In this document: one piece after another, positions 32,734 through 43,722 of the stretch
Layout of the letters: each line of letters starts with the position of its first letter
Position numbering within the stretch: position 1 is the stretch's first letter
DNA from: Oscarella lobularis
Taxonomy: Eukaryota; Porifera; Homoscleromorpha; Homosclerophorida; Oscarellidae
Direction: 5' to 3'
Length of the DNA stretch: 64,000 nucleotides
NCBI RefSeq assembly: GCF_947507565.1
Contig: NC_089176.1
Location: forward strand, 2,542,001-2,606,000
Program-made: the position numbers and the translations under genes
Notes under the pieces: model-generated
The model's input: only the letters and a program-made list of their open reading frames with translations
What the model was told of the DNA's origin: nothing
Database searches by the model: none

Positions 32734-33537
32734 GCTTACAAGTGCGTTGGTGACTGTGGTAGGTGCTGCTCGCAGCCTCCTTTATGTAGGGTCTGCGTTC
32801 CGCCGGATGGGATGGAGCCATAACGACGAAGTGCATGTTTACTCATGCAGAAATGTCCTTTGGTTATTGCAATAAACCCAAAAGGAGGTCGGCTGTTTAA
32901 CCGATTCCGACAATTTTCGTGGAAGCTATCAGGGATTCCCGCAAACCGTTTTCTTCATTACCGTTTTTTAAAACGATCACACTGTACCAAACTGGGAAAC
33001 ACCGATGATCTATAACAGCACTGGCCAAAGGTGAACCGTTCAAAGTCTTCGAGGGGTCCGGCTTGCAAGACTATTTCAACCATTTTGCGCTATTTTTCTA
33101 CGCCATAGACAGCGGATATAGTTGCGCTTTGTCTGCACGTGTCTATAGATAGTACATTCTCATTGCAAGCCAAGGTGGGCCACAAGCCCAACTTTCGCGC
33201 GCACTGTCCGCCGTGAGCCGGCCATGCAAACGAATAAAGATTCTGATTTGTGGTGAGGGCTTCATCCCTATAAAGGACTGACTAATCGGAAAAAATACCG
33301 ATAATAATTATAACAGTCAAAGAACGTTCAAGTTGGGAAGCAAATCAAAGGACGAATAAACACAGCTGGAAGTAATACTTATTCTGAAAAGGTCTCCAAA
33401 GTAGACACAGGATGTCTAAAGAGGAACTGATTTCAGCTTCCTGGAGACAAGACTCATATATAACAGACACCAAAGACAAGGCAACAGCTCATTTCTCCTT
33501 CCACACAGTCAGGCAGCGGAACGATTTGAACTCGGCT
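32734..33537. promoter_or_regulatory. Bidirectional promoter region of pair 4
   Basis: 804 bases. A2 side: CATATATAAC at about 33455-33464 and the leader CACACAGTCAGGCAGCGGAA. A1 side: CTACATAAAGGAGG (minus) at about 32778-32791. A single copy of the CTGGAAGTAATACTTATTCT block is at about 33367. No gene is seen. Confidence 0.65.
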
Positions 33538-34650
33538 ATGCTGAAGCTGATACTTCTGCTCGTCTTTCCATTCATCCATACGGTATCAGCCATGACTCCT
33601 CTCCTAGAAGCGGAAAGTCTTTCCGAACCGAGCTGGCTCAACTTGAATACGACCCGAGTTCCAGCGATACCCCATCCCGGTCAAACGGTCACCGTCGTCA
33701 CTTACGGCCTCGACAACTACTTTCATTCTCTAATGACTCCCCAATTCACCTGCCGCTATACGAGTAAGGGCGATCGTGGGCTGATTGTCAACACCGACTA
33801 CGCTCGTCTTCGACAACTCGAAGAGGAGCCTTGTCTCGTTATCGACTGCCCGCTCAAGAGCGTGGAGTCGTGGAAGTTCAATGAACGAACAGCCCTCGTT
33901 TCCGTTCACTTCCGAAAGAAAACAGGATTAAAATTTGTCGGAATAGAAGGCGCGAACGAAATCTCGTTCATTAGCGAGTGGATGAGTTTCGAATACGACA
34001 CGTTCAAAGCGATACTCGTCATATACGGCATCAGTCTGGATCCCGAATACGACCACACGGTAATACTCACACTAGACAACGGGAAAAAATTCACCGCGTG
34101 CGCGCGACCCAAGACCCTGAATAAAATCGTCTACAACCTAAAGGACGACGTTCAAACTCTAGACGAAGAACAGCCAGCAAAAATAACAATCGAAACGGTT
34201 CAAGGCGTCATAGTCTACGGCGGCGACAAAGGCGGCGACTCGGTCATCATCGAACCTTTTCTCCACGCGGCATGCGACCCGGACAATCATAAGGTCGTCG
34301 ATCAACCGTGGAGAAAGGTATCAAACACGGTCACTCATCCGCGCTACTGCGATCAGAGAAGCGTGGGAATACAAACGAACGGGTGGAATCGCATTGATCC
34401 GAAAATCGGCGGCAATTTGCCCCGATCGTGTCCGTCTTATAACCGTTGCGGTACTTATTCGCCCGGTTGGCTGCGCGACGCGCTTCCCACCGAGAAAGGA
34501 ATTGAGACCGCCAATACGGTCTGTTTTCGTTGGGGCTGCTACTGTTGCAACTATAAGACGTCGATCAAGGTCATCAATTGCGGCGAATTTTACGTCTACT
34601 ATCTGCCACCGCCTCCCAGATGCGATATGGCTTATTGCAGCAGTCCTTGA
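33538..34650 (+). CDS. Secreted D10C-domain protein, subfamily A2, copy 4
   Basis: Intronless, 370 aa, the shortest member. The frame extends 42 codons upstream, but ATG 33538 starts the conserved signal peptide MLKLILLLVFPFIHTVSAM. N-terminal module: LNTTRVPAIPHPGQTV, QFTCRYTSKGDRG, PCLVIDCPLKSVESW. D10C: HAACDPDNHKVVDQPWRK, RCGTYSPGWLRDALPTEKG, CFRWGCYCCNYK, IKVINCGEFYVYYLPPPP. It ends in SSP rather than SSH. Confidence 0.88.
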   Translation: MLKLILLLVFPFIHTVSAMTPLLEAESLSEPSWLNLNTTRVPAIPHPGQTVTVVTYGLDNYFHSLMTPQFTCRYTSKGDRGLIVNTDYARLRQLEEEPCLVIDCPLKSVESWKFNERTALVSVHFRKKTGLKFVGIEGANEISFISEWMSFEYDTFKAILVIYGISLDPEYDHTVILTLDNGKKFTACARPKTLNKIVYNLKDDVQTLDEEQPAKITIETVQGVIVYGGDKGGDSVIIEPFLHAACDPDNHKVVDQPWRKVSNTVTHPRYCDQRSVGIQTNGWNRIDPKIGGNLPRSCPSYNRCGTYSPGWLRDALPTEKGIETANTVCFRWGCYCCNYKTSIKVINCGEFYVYYLPPPPRCDMAYCSSP

Positions 34651-35573
34651 GAAGGAGGTTCGCCGCTCAAGAAACTGACCGTCACGTTCCTTACGTATGA
34701 CTAACTGTACTTTAGCTAGGTTGCTTGTTTGCTTGCTGATAGAACCGCTACCATTAGAAATTGAATAGTCCTCGTGATGATGCTCTTAGCTATATATAGG
34801 AGGACTCGTTCTGACGATGCTGTGACGGTCATGGAATTTACTTCAAGTCGATATTTCGTGTCTTTCCTTTCTCATCAATCTCAAGGATTTTAGTCGCTTT
34901 ATGCAGTTGATGAACTGAGAGTTACTGGACACGCTACCCGGAAGTAAGAAATTAAGAAAGCGCGTTGAGGTAATCTTCTGGACGTAGGAACCCTGGACGT
35001 GATTCTTCGCTTCGGAAAACGCTTGATTCAGAGTGGAACGAGAAAGGACTGATTGAGGCTCGCGGTGGGCCTCGTGAACCGCATTCCTTCGATAGAGCAA
35101 GACAAACAGTTCTTCTATGTCGCCAACGCAATGAATGAAAAGCATTGATACAGCTCCTCTAACCTTTTCGGTACGCGGTAAGCTTGGGTTGAAGATTGAG
35201 GCGACGGCCATGTTGATCTCGTATCCGGGGATTGCATTCTTTCGACGAACTCCACCCAGTACAGATGTAGATGTTTACAGGAAAGAGAGCTCGCTCGACA
35301 TGCATTAGATGCCATAAATCGTAGTGTTCAAATTCCTTTCCACCACTCCCTTTGCATGTGCCTAAAATGCGAATGGCGAACAGACGCCAAAATTTGAAGC
35401 TGCTGGGGCTTATAAGTCGTTTGCTATCACTGGGGCAACCACTGCTACAACTGGCAATAGCCTGCGGTTGTCAATTGCGGCGACTTCTTAGTCTATGCCT
35501 ATTGTGGCGATGCCCTGAGGATTGACAATCAACAAACGTTCAGAATTATGTGCTACAGTATGCTTTCTTTTTT
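34651..35573. repeat. 3' flank modules of the duplicated unit (copy 4), cut by an insertion
   Basis: Contains the A2 3' module (35055-35232), an A1 relic (35419-35517) and the beginning of the A1(+) 3' flank (CGTTCAGAATTATGTGCTAC). At 35574 the flank is interrupted; its continuation is found at about 40345. Confidence 0.65.
35419..35517 (+). pseudogene. Relic of an A1 D10C C-terminus
   Basis: Same structure as 31199-31290 (TATCACTGGGGCAACCACTG, CAATTGCGGCGACTTCTTAG), here with GCCTATTGTGGCGATGCC kept near the end (AYCGDA). The frame is disrupted and the upstream gene is missing. Confidence 0.7.
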
Positions 35574-38500
35574 GTCTCGGTACCTGAGTACCGAGACATA
35601 GTTTTCGGGATGTAAAAAATTACTAACGGGCGTACCGGAAAAGTGGTGGGTAGTAGGCTCTCGCGACTGGGTCCCTCAGGTGTCCGATACATTGTAGTTG
35701 TGCACCTGGGTATTTGTTAAGGTCCTTCTCTTTTCGTTTCGGAGAAATTTGGGTCTTTTCGTGAAACAGGATGTGACGTCACAGAAGTTTGGAATGCTGC
35801 GGTCAGAACGGATGGTGTCATGTTTTTCGGTACACCCGTTGTGACAATGCGCTTACCTTTCGGTTTTTTCAAGGTCGTGCCGATGTGCACTTACCGTTTG
35901 CGGCGTTCAGTTTGTTGTTCCGGAGCTTGGGCAAAGTGGTGAAAACTGACATAAGAAATATGTAAGGGATATGTGCCCGTGTCTGTCGGGCTTGGTTAGG
36001 TACTGATCGCTCTTCATCATTTAATTCTATACGGGCGGGCCTGGGAGATGGCGTTGTGTCCGTCGCTGCAGCAGTTGAAGTGACGCTAAGGAGCTCAGCA
36101 TTGTGACTCGCTGAAATGAGCGATGTGAATGAGGTGCGTGCGGTATTTTGTCTAGACGTGGTAGGGAGGCGTGACGGTAAGCGAAGCGCCTCTCTACCGT
36201 AGTCTCATTTGCCGCTCATTCAGAGTAAGCTAGTCACGCATGCTGTACTGCTTATCATAGCCTCTGCTGCTGCAGAAATGAAAGCGCCGGCATCGCCCAT
36301 GATAGAATTTTTGAGCAACCTGAAGTACCTAACCAACCAAGCCCTCGACAGACACAAAAATCTCTGCCATATACATTCTTTCAGTTGCCGCCACTTCGCC
36401 CATGCCCTAGAAAGAACCCAATGCTGCAAACGATAAGCGCATAAGAACTGAAAGGTATAGTTCCAAACGTCTGTGACATTTTTGAAAAGAGCGAGACCGG
36501 CCCTAACTATTACATTACAGGAGAAAAGAGTTGGCCAGTCCCTTGTAATTATATTACAGGAGAGAACAGTTGGCCAGTCCCTTGTAATTTTCCTATAATT
36601 TATTACAGGAAAGAACAGTTGGCCAGTCCCGTGTAATTTTTCTGTAATTTATTACAGGAAAGAACAGTTGGCCAGTCCCTTATAATATTCCTGTAATTTA
36701 TTACAGGAAAGAACAGTTGGCCAGTCCCTTGTAATTTTATTACAGGAGAAAACAGTTGGCCAGTCCCTTGTAATTTTCCTATAATTTATTACAGGAAAGA
36801 ACAGTTGGCCAGTCCCTTGTAATTTCACTGTAATTTATTACAGGAAAGAACAGTTGGCCAGTCCCTTGTAATTTCGCTGTAATTTATTACAGGAAAGAAC
36901 AGTTGGCCAGTCCCTTGTAATTTTCCTGTAATTTATTACAGGAAAGAACAGTTGGCCAGCCCTTTGTAATTTCATGTAATTTATTACACTAGAGAACAGT
37001 TGGCCAGTCCCTTGTAATTTTTCTGTAATTTATTACATTAGAGAACAGTTGGCCAGTCCCTTGTCATTTCACTGTAATTTATTACACTAGAGAACAGTTG
37101 GCCAGTCCCTTGTAATTCTCCTGTAATTTATTACAGGAAAGAACAGTTGGCCAGTCCCTTGTAATTTTCCTGTAATTTATTGCAGGAAAGAACAGTTGGC
37201 CAGTCCCTTGTAATTTTATTACAGGAGAAAACAGTTGGCCAGTCCCTTGTAATTTTCCTGTAATTTATTACAGGAGAGAACAGTTGGCCAGTCCCTTGTA
37301 ATTTCACTGTAATTTATTACACTAGAGAACAGTTGGCCAGTCCCTTGTAATTTCACTGTAATTTATTACAGGAAAGAACAGTTGGCCAGTCCCTTGTAAT
37401 TTTCTTACAGGAAAGAACAGTTGGCCATTCCCTTGTAATTTCACTGTAATTTATTACACTAGAGAACAGTTGGCCAGTCCCTTGTAATTTTCCTGTAATT
37501 TATTACAGGAGAGAACAGTTGGCCAGTCCCTTGTAATTTTCCTGTAATTTATTACAGGAAAGAACAGTTGGCCAGTCCCTTGTAATTTTATTACAGGAGA
37601 AAACAGTTGGCCAGTCCCTTGTTCACTGTAATTTATTACACTAGAGAACAGTTGGCCAGTCCCTTGTAATTTTCCTGTAATTTATTACAGGAAAGAACAG
37701 TTGCCCATTCCCTTGTAATTTTTCTGTAATTTATTACAGGAGAGAACAGTTGGCCAGTCCCTTGTAATTTCCTGTAATTTATTACAGGAGAGAACAGTTG
37801 GCCAGTCCTTTGTAATTTTTCTGTAATTTATTACAGGAGAGAACAGTTGGCCAGTCCCTTGTAATTTCCTGTAATTTATTACACTAGAGAACAGTTGGCC
37901 AGTCCCTTGTAATTTCACTGTAATTTATTACAGGAAAGAACAGTTGGCCAGTCCCTTGTAATTTTCTTACAGGAAAGAACAGTTGGCCATTCCCTTGTAA
38001 TTTCACTGTAATTTATTACACTAGAGAACAGTTGGCCAGTCCCTTGTAATTTTCCTGTAATTTATTACAGGAGAGAACAGTTGGCCAGTCCCTTGTAATT
38101 TTCCTGTAATTTATTACAGGAAAGAACAGTTGGCCAGTCCCTTGTAATTTTATTACAGGAGAAAACAGTTGGCCAGTCCCTTGTTCACTGTAATTTATTA
38201 CACTAGAGAACAGTTGGCCAGTCCCTTGTAATTTTCCTGTAATTTATTACAGGAGAGAACAGTTGGCCAGTCCTTTGTAATTTTTCTGTAATTTATTACA
38301 GGAGAGAACAGTTGGCCAGTCCCTTGTAATTTCCTGTAATTTATTACAGGAGAGAACAGTTAGCCAGTCCCTTGTAATTTCACTGTAATTTATTACAGGA
38401 GAGAACAGTTGGCCAGTCCTTTGTAATTTTTCTGTATTTTATTACAGGAGAGAACAGTTGGCCTTGTAATTTCACTGTAATTTATTACAGTAGAGAACAT

Positions 38501-40323
38501 TTGGCCATTCCCTTGTAATTTCACTGTAATTTATTACAGGAGAGAACAGTTGGCCAGTCCTTTGTAATTTTTCTGTATTTTATTACAGGAGAGAACAGTT
38601 GGCCTTGTAATTTCACTGTAATTTATTACAGGAGAGAACAGTTGGCCAGTCCTTTGTAATTTTTCTGTATTTTATTACAGGAGAGAACAGTTGGCCTTGT
38701 AATTTCACTGTAATTTATTACAGTAGAGAACAGTTGGCCAGTCCCTTGTAATTTTCCTGTAATTTATTACAGGAAAGAACAGTTGGCCAGTCCCTTGTAA
38801 TTTCAATGTAATTTATTACACTAGAGAACAGTTGGCCAGTCCCTTGTAATTTTCCTGTAATTTATTACAGGAGAGAACAGTTGGCCAGTCCCTTGTAATT
38901 TTCCTGTAATTTATTACAGGAAAGAACAGTTGGCCAATCCCTTGTAATTTTATTACAGGAGAAAACAGTTGGCCAGTCCCTTGTAATTTTCCTGTAATTT
39001 ATTACAGGAAAGAACAGTTGGCCAGTCCCTTGTAATTTTCTTACAGGAAAGAACAGTTGGCCAGTCCCTTGTAATTTCACTGTAATTTATTACACTAGAG
39101 AACAGTTGGCCAGTCCCTTGTAATTTTTCTGTAATTTATTACAGGAAAGAACATTTGCCCATTCCCTTGTAATTTTTCTGTAATTTATTACAGGAGAGAA
39201 CAGTTGGCCAGTCCCTTGTAATTTCCTGTAATTTATTACAGGAGAGAACAGTTGGCCAGTCCTTTGTAATTTTTCTGTAATTTATTACAGGAGAGAACAG
39301 TTGGCCAGTCCCTTGTAATTTCCTGTAATTTATTACAGGAGAGAACAGTTGGCCAGTCCCTTGTAATTTCACTGTAATTTATTACAGGAGAGAACAGTTG
39401 GCCAGTCCTTTGTAATTTTTCTGTATTTTATTACAGGAGAGAACAGTTGGCCTTGTAATTTCACTGTAATTTATTACAGTAGAGAACATTTGGCCATTCC
39501 CTTGTAATTTCACTGTATTTTATTACAGGAGAGAACAGTTGGCCTTGTAATTTCACTGTAATTTATTACAGTAGAGAACAGTTGGCCAGTCCCTTGTAAT
39601 TTTCCTGTAATTTATTACAGGAAAGAACAGTTAGCCAGTCCCTTGTAATTTCAATGTAATTTATTACACTAGAGAACAGTTGGCCAGTCCCTTGTAATTT
39701 TCCTGTAATTTATTACAGGAGAGAACAGTTGGCCAGTCCCTTGTAATTTTCCTGTAATTTATTACAGGAAAGAACAGTTGGCCAATCCCTTGTAATTTTA
39801 TTACAGGAGAAAACAGTTGGCCAGTCCCTTGTAATTTTCCTGTAATTTATTACAGGAAAGAACAGTTGGCCAGTCCCTTGTAATTTTCTTACAGGAAAGA
39901 ACAGTTGGCCAGTCCCTTGTAATTTCACTGTAATTTATTACACTAGAGAACAGTTGGCCAGTCCCTTGTAATTTTCCTGTAATTTATTACAGGAAAGAAC
40001 AGTTGGCCAGTCCCTTGTAATTTCGCTGTAATTTATTACAGGAAAGAACTGTTGGCCAGTCCCTTGTAATTTCACTGTAATTTATTACAGGAGAGAACAG
40101 TTGGCCAGTCCCTTGTAATTTTCCTGTAATTTATTACAGGAGAGAACAGTTGGCCAGTCCCTTGTAATTATTGTGTATGATTGAGGAAGAGAAGAATACT
40201 TGATCATCGATGATAATATTCATCATCATCACCATCAAGTACCCTTCTCTTTTTTCCTTCACGTTGCACTCTGCTTTATATTTTACTGTTACACCTGCAA
40301 TTTCATGCAAGACAAACCGAGAC
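35574..40323. mobile_element. Insertion carrying a satellite array, with short terminal inverted repeats
   Basis: The array's 3' flank, intact at about 31320-31350, is split here: TATGCTTTCTTTTTT precedes 35574 and TTTCTGTTGGTCTTGTGCTG resumes at about 40345. The insert begins GTCTCGGTAC-CTGA-GTACCGAGAC, a perfect 10-bp hairpin, and ends near ACCGAGAC (40316-40323), the inverse of its first eight bases. About 0.9 kb of unique sequence (35598-36510) precedes the tandem repeats. No transposase is seen, so this would be a non-autonomous element if it is mobile. The type cannot be named; elements with terminal hairpins and internal satellites (for example Helitron/Helentron relatives) are one possibility. 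The last ~22 bases before 40345 are not explained. Confidence 0.5.
36515..40168. repeat. Tandem satellite of ~49-bp units
   Basis: About 3.65 kb of units like GAACAGTTGGCCAGTCCCTT, then GTAATTTTCCTGTAATTTAT, then TACAGGAGA. Units vary in the segment before TGTAATTTATTACA (an imperfect palindrome) and in the end (AGGAGA, AGGAAA, ACTAGA). Shorter units lacking the palindrome half occur regularly. Larger blocks are repeated: 37685-37918 matches 39139-39372, and 38865-39080 matches 39713-39928. Small open frames in it are by-products of the repeat. Confidence 0.93.
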
Positions 40324-40560
40324 ATTTTTCCAAACTAAAACTTGTTTCTGTTGGTCTTGTGCTGCTATCTCTTGTGCTCAGCGATTTTGATGTCTCTGTC
40401 TTTCCTTATGTGACTACGGGGAGAGCCTGGCACGCGAGGCTAGCGCGTAGACTTGAACAGGTATATTGTGAGATTCTAAAACAGCACCACGTGCAACCAA
40501 AGAGAAACTAAAGAACAGCTAGCCACATCAATCTATAGTCTCTTGGAAGTCAACTTTTCT
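40324..40560. other. A1 3' flank, resumed after the insertion
   Basis: From about 40345 the usual A1 3' flank resumes (TTTCTGTTGGTCTTGTGCTG, then CACCACGTGCAACCAAAGAG) and leads to the stop of the minus-strand gene at 40561. The first ~20 bases are unassigned. Confidence 0.6.
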
Positions 40561-41715
40561 TTAGGCATCGCCACAATAGGCGTGATTGCAGGTCGGAACG
40601 CTGGGCAGATAATAGACTAAGAACGGGCCGCAATTGAGGACTTTCACCGATCTTGGACTATAGCAACAGTTGCTGCCCCTGTGCCAGCAAACTGCGTTCG
40701 ACACTTCAACTCCTTTCTTGGTAGGAGGAGCATCACGCAGCCATCCGGTTGCATAGGTACCACAACGCTGTATTGGTGGACACGATTGAGGAAGTCGACC
40801 GCCGATGGACGGAGCGATGCGATTCCACGCATTAATTTTAACTCCTATGTCACGGTTGTCGCAGTGTTGAGGAGACTGGACTTCATTCGATACTTTTCTC
40901 CATAGCTGGTCAACCACACGATGGGTTTTGCATGCCACGTGTTTGACAGGTGACTCAAGAACGACCGTGTCGCCCCCTTTATCGCCGTCGTAAGGCACTA
41001 GTCCTTGCGTCGTGAAAAGCGTTATCCGAGCAGGAATCTCTTCTTTCAGATCTTCGACGTGTTTGCTCAAGTCAAAGGTTATTTCATTGAGTGATGCTGG
41101 CCTTGCTAGAACGGTGAATGTTTGGCCATTTTCGAGCGCAAACTTAGCCGAATGCTCGTGATCGGGATTGAGACTTTTTCCGCGAATGAGTATGGTTGCC
41201 TCGAGTGTATCATATATAAAACTCGTCCATAAGTCCGTAAATGTCACCATGTCGTCGCCCTCTTTCCCAATGTATGTCAGTTCGATTTTCGATCGATACA
41301 GAACGGAAACGACGGCCGTTCGTTCTTTGATCTTCCAAGAAGCGACACTCTTCAACGGACAGTCGATGACGAAACACGGGTCCCCCTTCGCGATTGGTCG
41401 GAGTCGAGCGTAATCGGAGACGAACGTCTGCGATGGATTCGTCTTGCTCTTGAAGCGACACACAAACTGGGGACTCATCAGGGAATGATAATAGTTACTG
41501 AGAGCGTACACGACAACAGAGACTGTTTGACCGGGATACGGTATTGACGGCACTTGCGACATGTTCAAGTTGAGCCAGCCCGGCTCGGTAGTGAAGCCTT
41601 TTAGATCCAGTGACTCGGAGTTGCTCTCCTTCGGCGGCGGTTTCGGTTGCACCTGTACCGGGGCCATGGCTGATATCGGAGCAGCGAATAAGAAGACGAG
41701 CGCGGCTGGCAGCAT
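40561..41715 (-). CDS. Secreted D10C-domain protein, subfamily A1, copy 6
   Basis: Intronless, 384 aa. Here the first ATG of the usual MM start is changed to GTG-like (CACGATG), so translation begins at 41715: MLPAALVFLFAAPISAM. Linker QVQPKPPPKESNSESL. Otherwise nearly identical to the gene at 31576, with small changes such as FKSKTNPSQ, IELTYIGKEG and DIGVKINAWNR. All ten D10C cysteines are kept. Confidence 0.88.
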   Translation of the reverse strand: MLPAALVFLFAAPISAMAPVQVQPKPPPKESNSESLDLKGFTTEPGWLNLNMSQVPSIPYPGQTVSVVVYALSNYYHSLMSPQFVCRFKSKTNPSQTFVSDYARLRPIAKGDPCFVIDCPLKSVASWKIKERTAVVSVLYRSKIELTYIGKEGDDMVTFTDLWTSFIYDTLEATILIRGKSLNPDHEHSAKFALENGQTFTVLARPASLNEITFDLSKHVEDLKEEIPARITLFTTQGLVPYDGDKGGDTVVLESPVKHVACKTHRVVDQLWRKVSNEVQSPQHCDNRDIGVKINAWNRIAPSIGGRLPQSCPPIQRCGTYATGWLRDAPPTKKGVEVSNAVCWHRGSNCCYSPRSVKVLNCGPFLVYYLPSVPTCNHAYCGDA

Positions 41716-42579
41716 CGTGCTTACAAGTGCGTTGGTGACTGTGGTAAGTGCTGCTCGCAGCCTTCTTTATGTAGGGTCTGCCTTATGGAGGAAGTGAAGT
41801 CATAACGACAAAGTGCATGTTTACTCTTACTCATGCAGAAATTCCCTTTGGTTATTGCAATAAACTCAAAGGGGGGTCGGCTGTTTTTCTTAACCGATTT
41901 TCGTGGAAGCTACGAGGCGACGTGACCCGCCACGCTGGCATAGTCTTTTCAGGGATTAGCCGTTTTTCTTCGTTACCTAAAACGATCCCACCACTGTGCG
42001 ACGTGCCCAGTGGGAAATACCTATGATCTTTTAACAGCACTGGTCAAAGGTGAACCGCTCAAACTCTTCGAGGCTTGCAAGACTATTATGTCAATAATTT
42101 GGCGCTATTTTTCTACGCCATAGACAGCGGATATGATTGCGCTTTGTTTGCACGTGTCTATAGATAGAATCCTGATTGCAAACAAAGGCGGACCACAAGC
42201 CATGCCCCCCAAACTTTCTCGCGCACAGTGGCCCACACAACCCTAATTTCCGTGAGCCGGCCTTGCAAACGAATAAAGATTTTGATTTGTGGTGAGGGCT
42301 TCATCCCTAAAGGACTGACTAACCGGGAAAAGAAAACGATAATAATTATTACAGTCATAGGTCGTTCAAGCTGGAACCACCGCAGGGAGCAAATCAAAGG
42401 ACGAATAAACACAGCTGGAAGTAATCTGGCAAGGTCTCCAACGTCGACACAGGATGTCCAAAGAGGAACTGATGTCAGCTTCCAGGAGACAAGACTAATA
42501 TATAAAAGACACCACAGACAAGGCAACAGCTCATTTCTCCTTCCACACAGTCAGGCAGCAGAACGATCTGAACTCGGCT
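41716..42579. promoter_or_regulatory. Bidirectional promoter region of pair 5
   Basis: 864 bases. A2 side: TATATAAAAG at about 42499-42508 and the leader CACACAGTCAGGCAGCAGAA. A1 side: CTACATAAAGAAGG (minus) at about 41762-41775. Open frames here are not conserved among pairs. Confidence 0.65.
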
Positions 42580-43722
42580 ATGCTGAAGCTGATACTTCTG
42601 CTCGTCTTCCCATTTATCCATACGGTATCAGCCATGTCAAAGAAACCGGAAGAGGACAACGGAATTCCTTCCCTAGAAGCGGAAAGTCTTTCCGAACCGA
42701 GCTGGCTCAACTTGAATACGACCCGAGTTCCAGCGATACCCCATCCCGGTCAAACGGTCACCGTCGTCACGTACGGCCTCGACAACTACTTTCATTCTCT
42801 AATGACTCCCCAATTCACCTGCCGCTATACGAGTAAGGGCGATCGTGGGCTGATTGTCAACACCGACTACGCTCGTCTTCGAAAGCTCGAAGACGACGAT
42901 CCTTGTCTCGTTATCGACTGCCCGCTCGAGAGCGTGGCGTCGTGGAAGTTCGATGAACGAAGCGCCCTCGTTTCCGTTCACTTCCGAAAGAAAACAGGAT
43001 TAAAATTTGTCGGAATAGAAGGCGCGAACGAAATCTCGTTCATTAGCGAGTGGACGAGTTTCGAATACGACACGTTCAAAGCGATACTCGTCATATACGG
43101 CATCAGTCTGGATCCCGAATACGACCACACGGTAATACTCACACTAGACAACGGGAAAAAATTCACCGCTTGCGCGCGACCCAAGACCCTGACTAAAATC
43201 GTCTACAACCTAAAGGACGACGTTCAAACTCTAGAAGAAGAACAAATGGGAAAAATAACAATCGAAACGGTTCAAGGCGCCATAGTCTACGGCGGCGACA
43301 AAGGCGGCGACTCGGTCGTCATCGAACCTCTTCTCCACGCGGCATGCGACCCGGACAATCATAAGGTCGTCGATCAACCGTGGAGAAAGGTATCAAACAC
43401 GGCCACTCATCCGCGCTACTGCGATCAGAAAAGCGTAGGAATACGAACGTACGGGTGGAATCGCATCGATCCGAAAATCGGCGGCAATTTGCCCCGATCG
43501 TGTCCGTCTTATAACCGTTGCGGTACTTATTCGCCCGGTTGGCTGCGCGACGCGCTTCCCACCGAGAAAGGAATCGAGACCGCCAATACGGTCTGTTTTC
43601 GTTGGGGCTGCTACTGTTGCAACTATAAGACGTCGATCAAGGTCATCAATTGCGGCGAATTTTACGTCTACTATCTGCCACCGCCTCCCAGATGCGATAT
43701 GGCTTATTGCAGCAGCCATTGA
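42580..43722 (+). CDS. Secreted D10C-domain protein, subfamily A2, copy 5
   Basis: Intronless, 380 aa. Signal peptide MLKLILLLVFPFIHTVSAM. The linker SKKPEEDNGIPSLEAESLSE is longer than in copies 2-4 and similar to copy 1 at 12033, so the short linker is probably a derived deletion. The N-terminal module and D10C domain follow A2 copies 2-4 (KFTACARPKTLTKIVYNLKD, CFRWGCYCCNYKTS). Last member of the intronless array. Confidence 0.88.
   Translation: MLKLILLLVFPFIHTVSAMSKKPEEDNGIPSLEAESLSEPSWLNLNTTRVPAIPHPGQTVTVVTYGLDNYFHSLMTPQFTCRYTSKGDRGLIVNTDYARLRKLEDDDPCLVIDCPLESVASWKFDERSALVSVHFRKKTGLKFVGIEGANEISFISEWTSFEYDTFKAILVIYGISLDPEYDHTVILTLDNGKKFTACARPKTLTKIVYNLKDDVQTLEEEQMGKITIETVQGAIVYGGDKGGDSVVIEPLLHAACDPDNHKVVDQPWRKVSNTATHPRYCDQKSVGIRTYGWNRIDPKIGGNLPRSCPSYNRCGTYSPGWLRDALPTEKGIETANTVCFRWGCYCCNYKTSIKVINCGEFYVYYLPPPPRCDMAYCSSH

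Noticed and set aside
37685..39928. Small open frames repeated as near-identical 71-77-codon peptides
   Set aside because: They arise from the satellite unit itself (KLQGTGQLFSPVINYRK-type repeats) and have no start context or homology.
36515..40168. Possible CRISPR array
   Set aside because: Units are contiguous and similar along their whole length, with no unique spacers, and the genome is eukaryotic.
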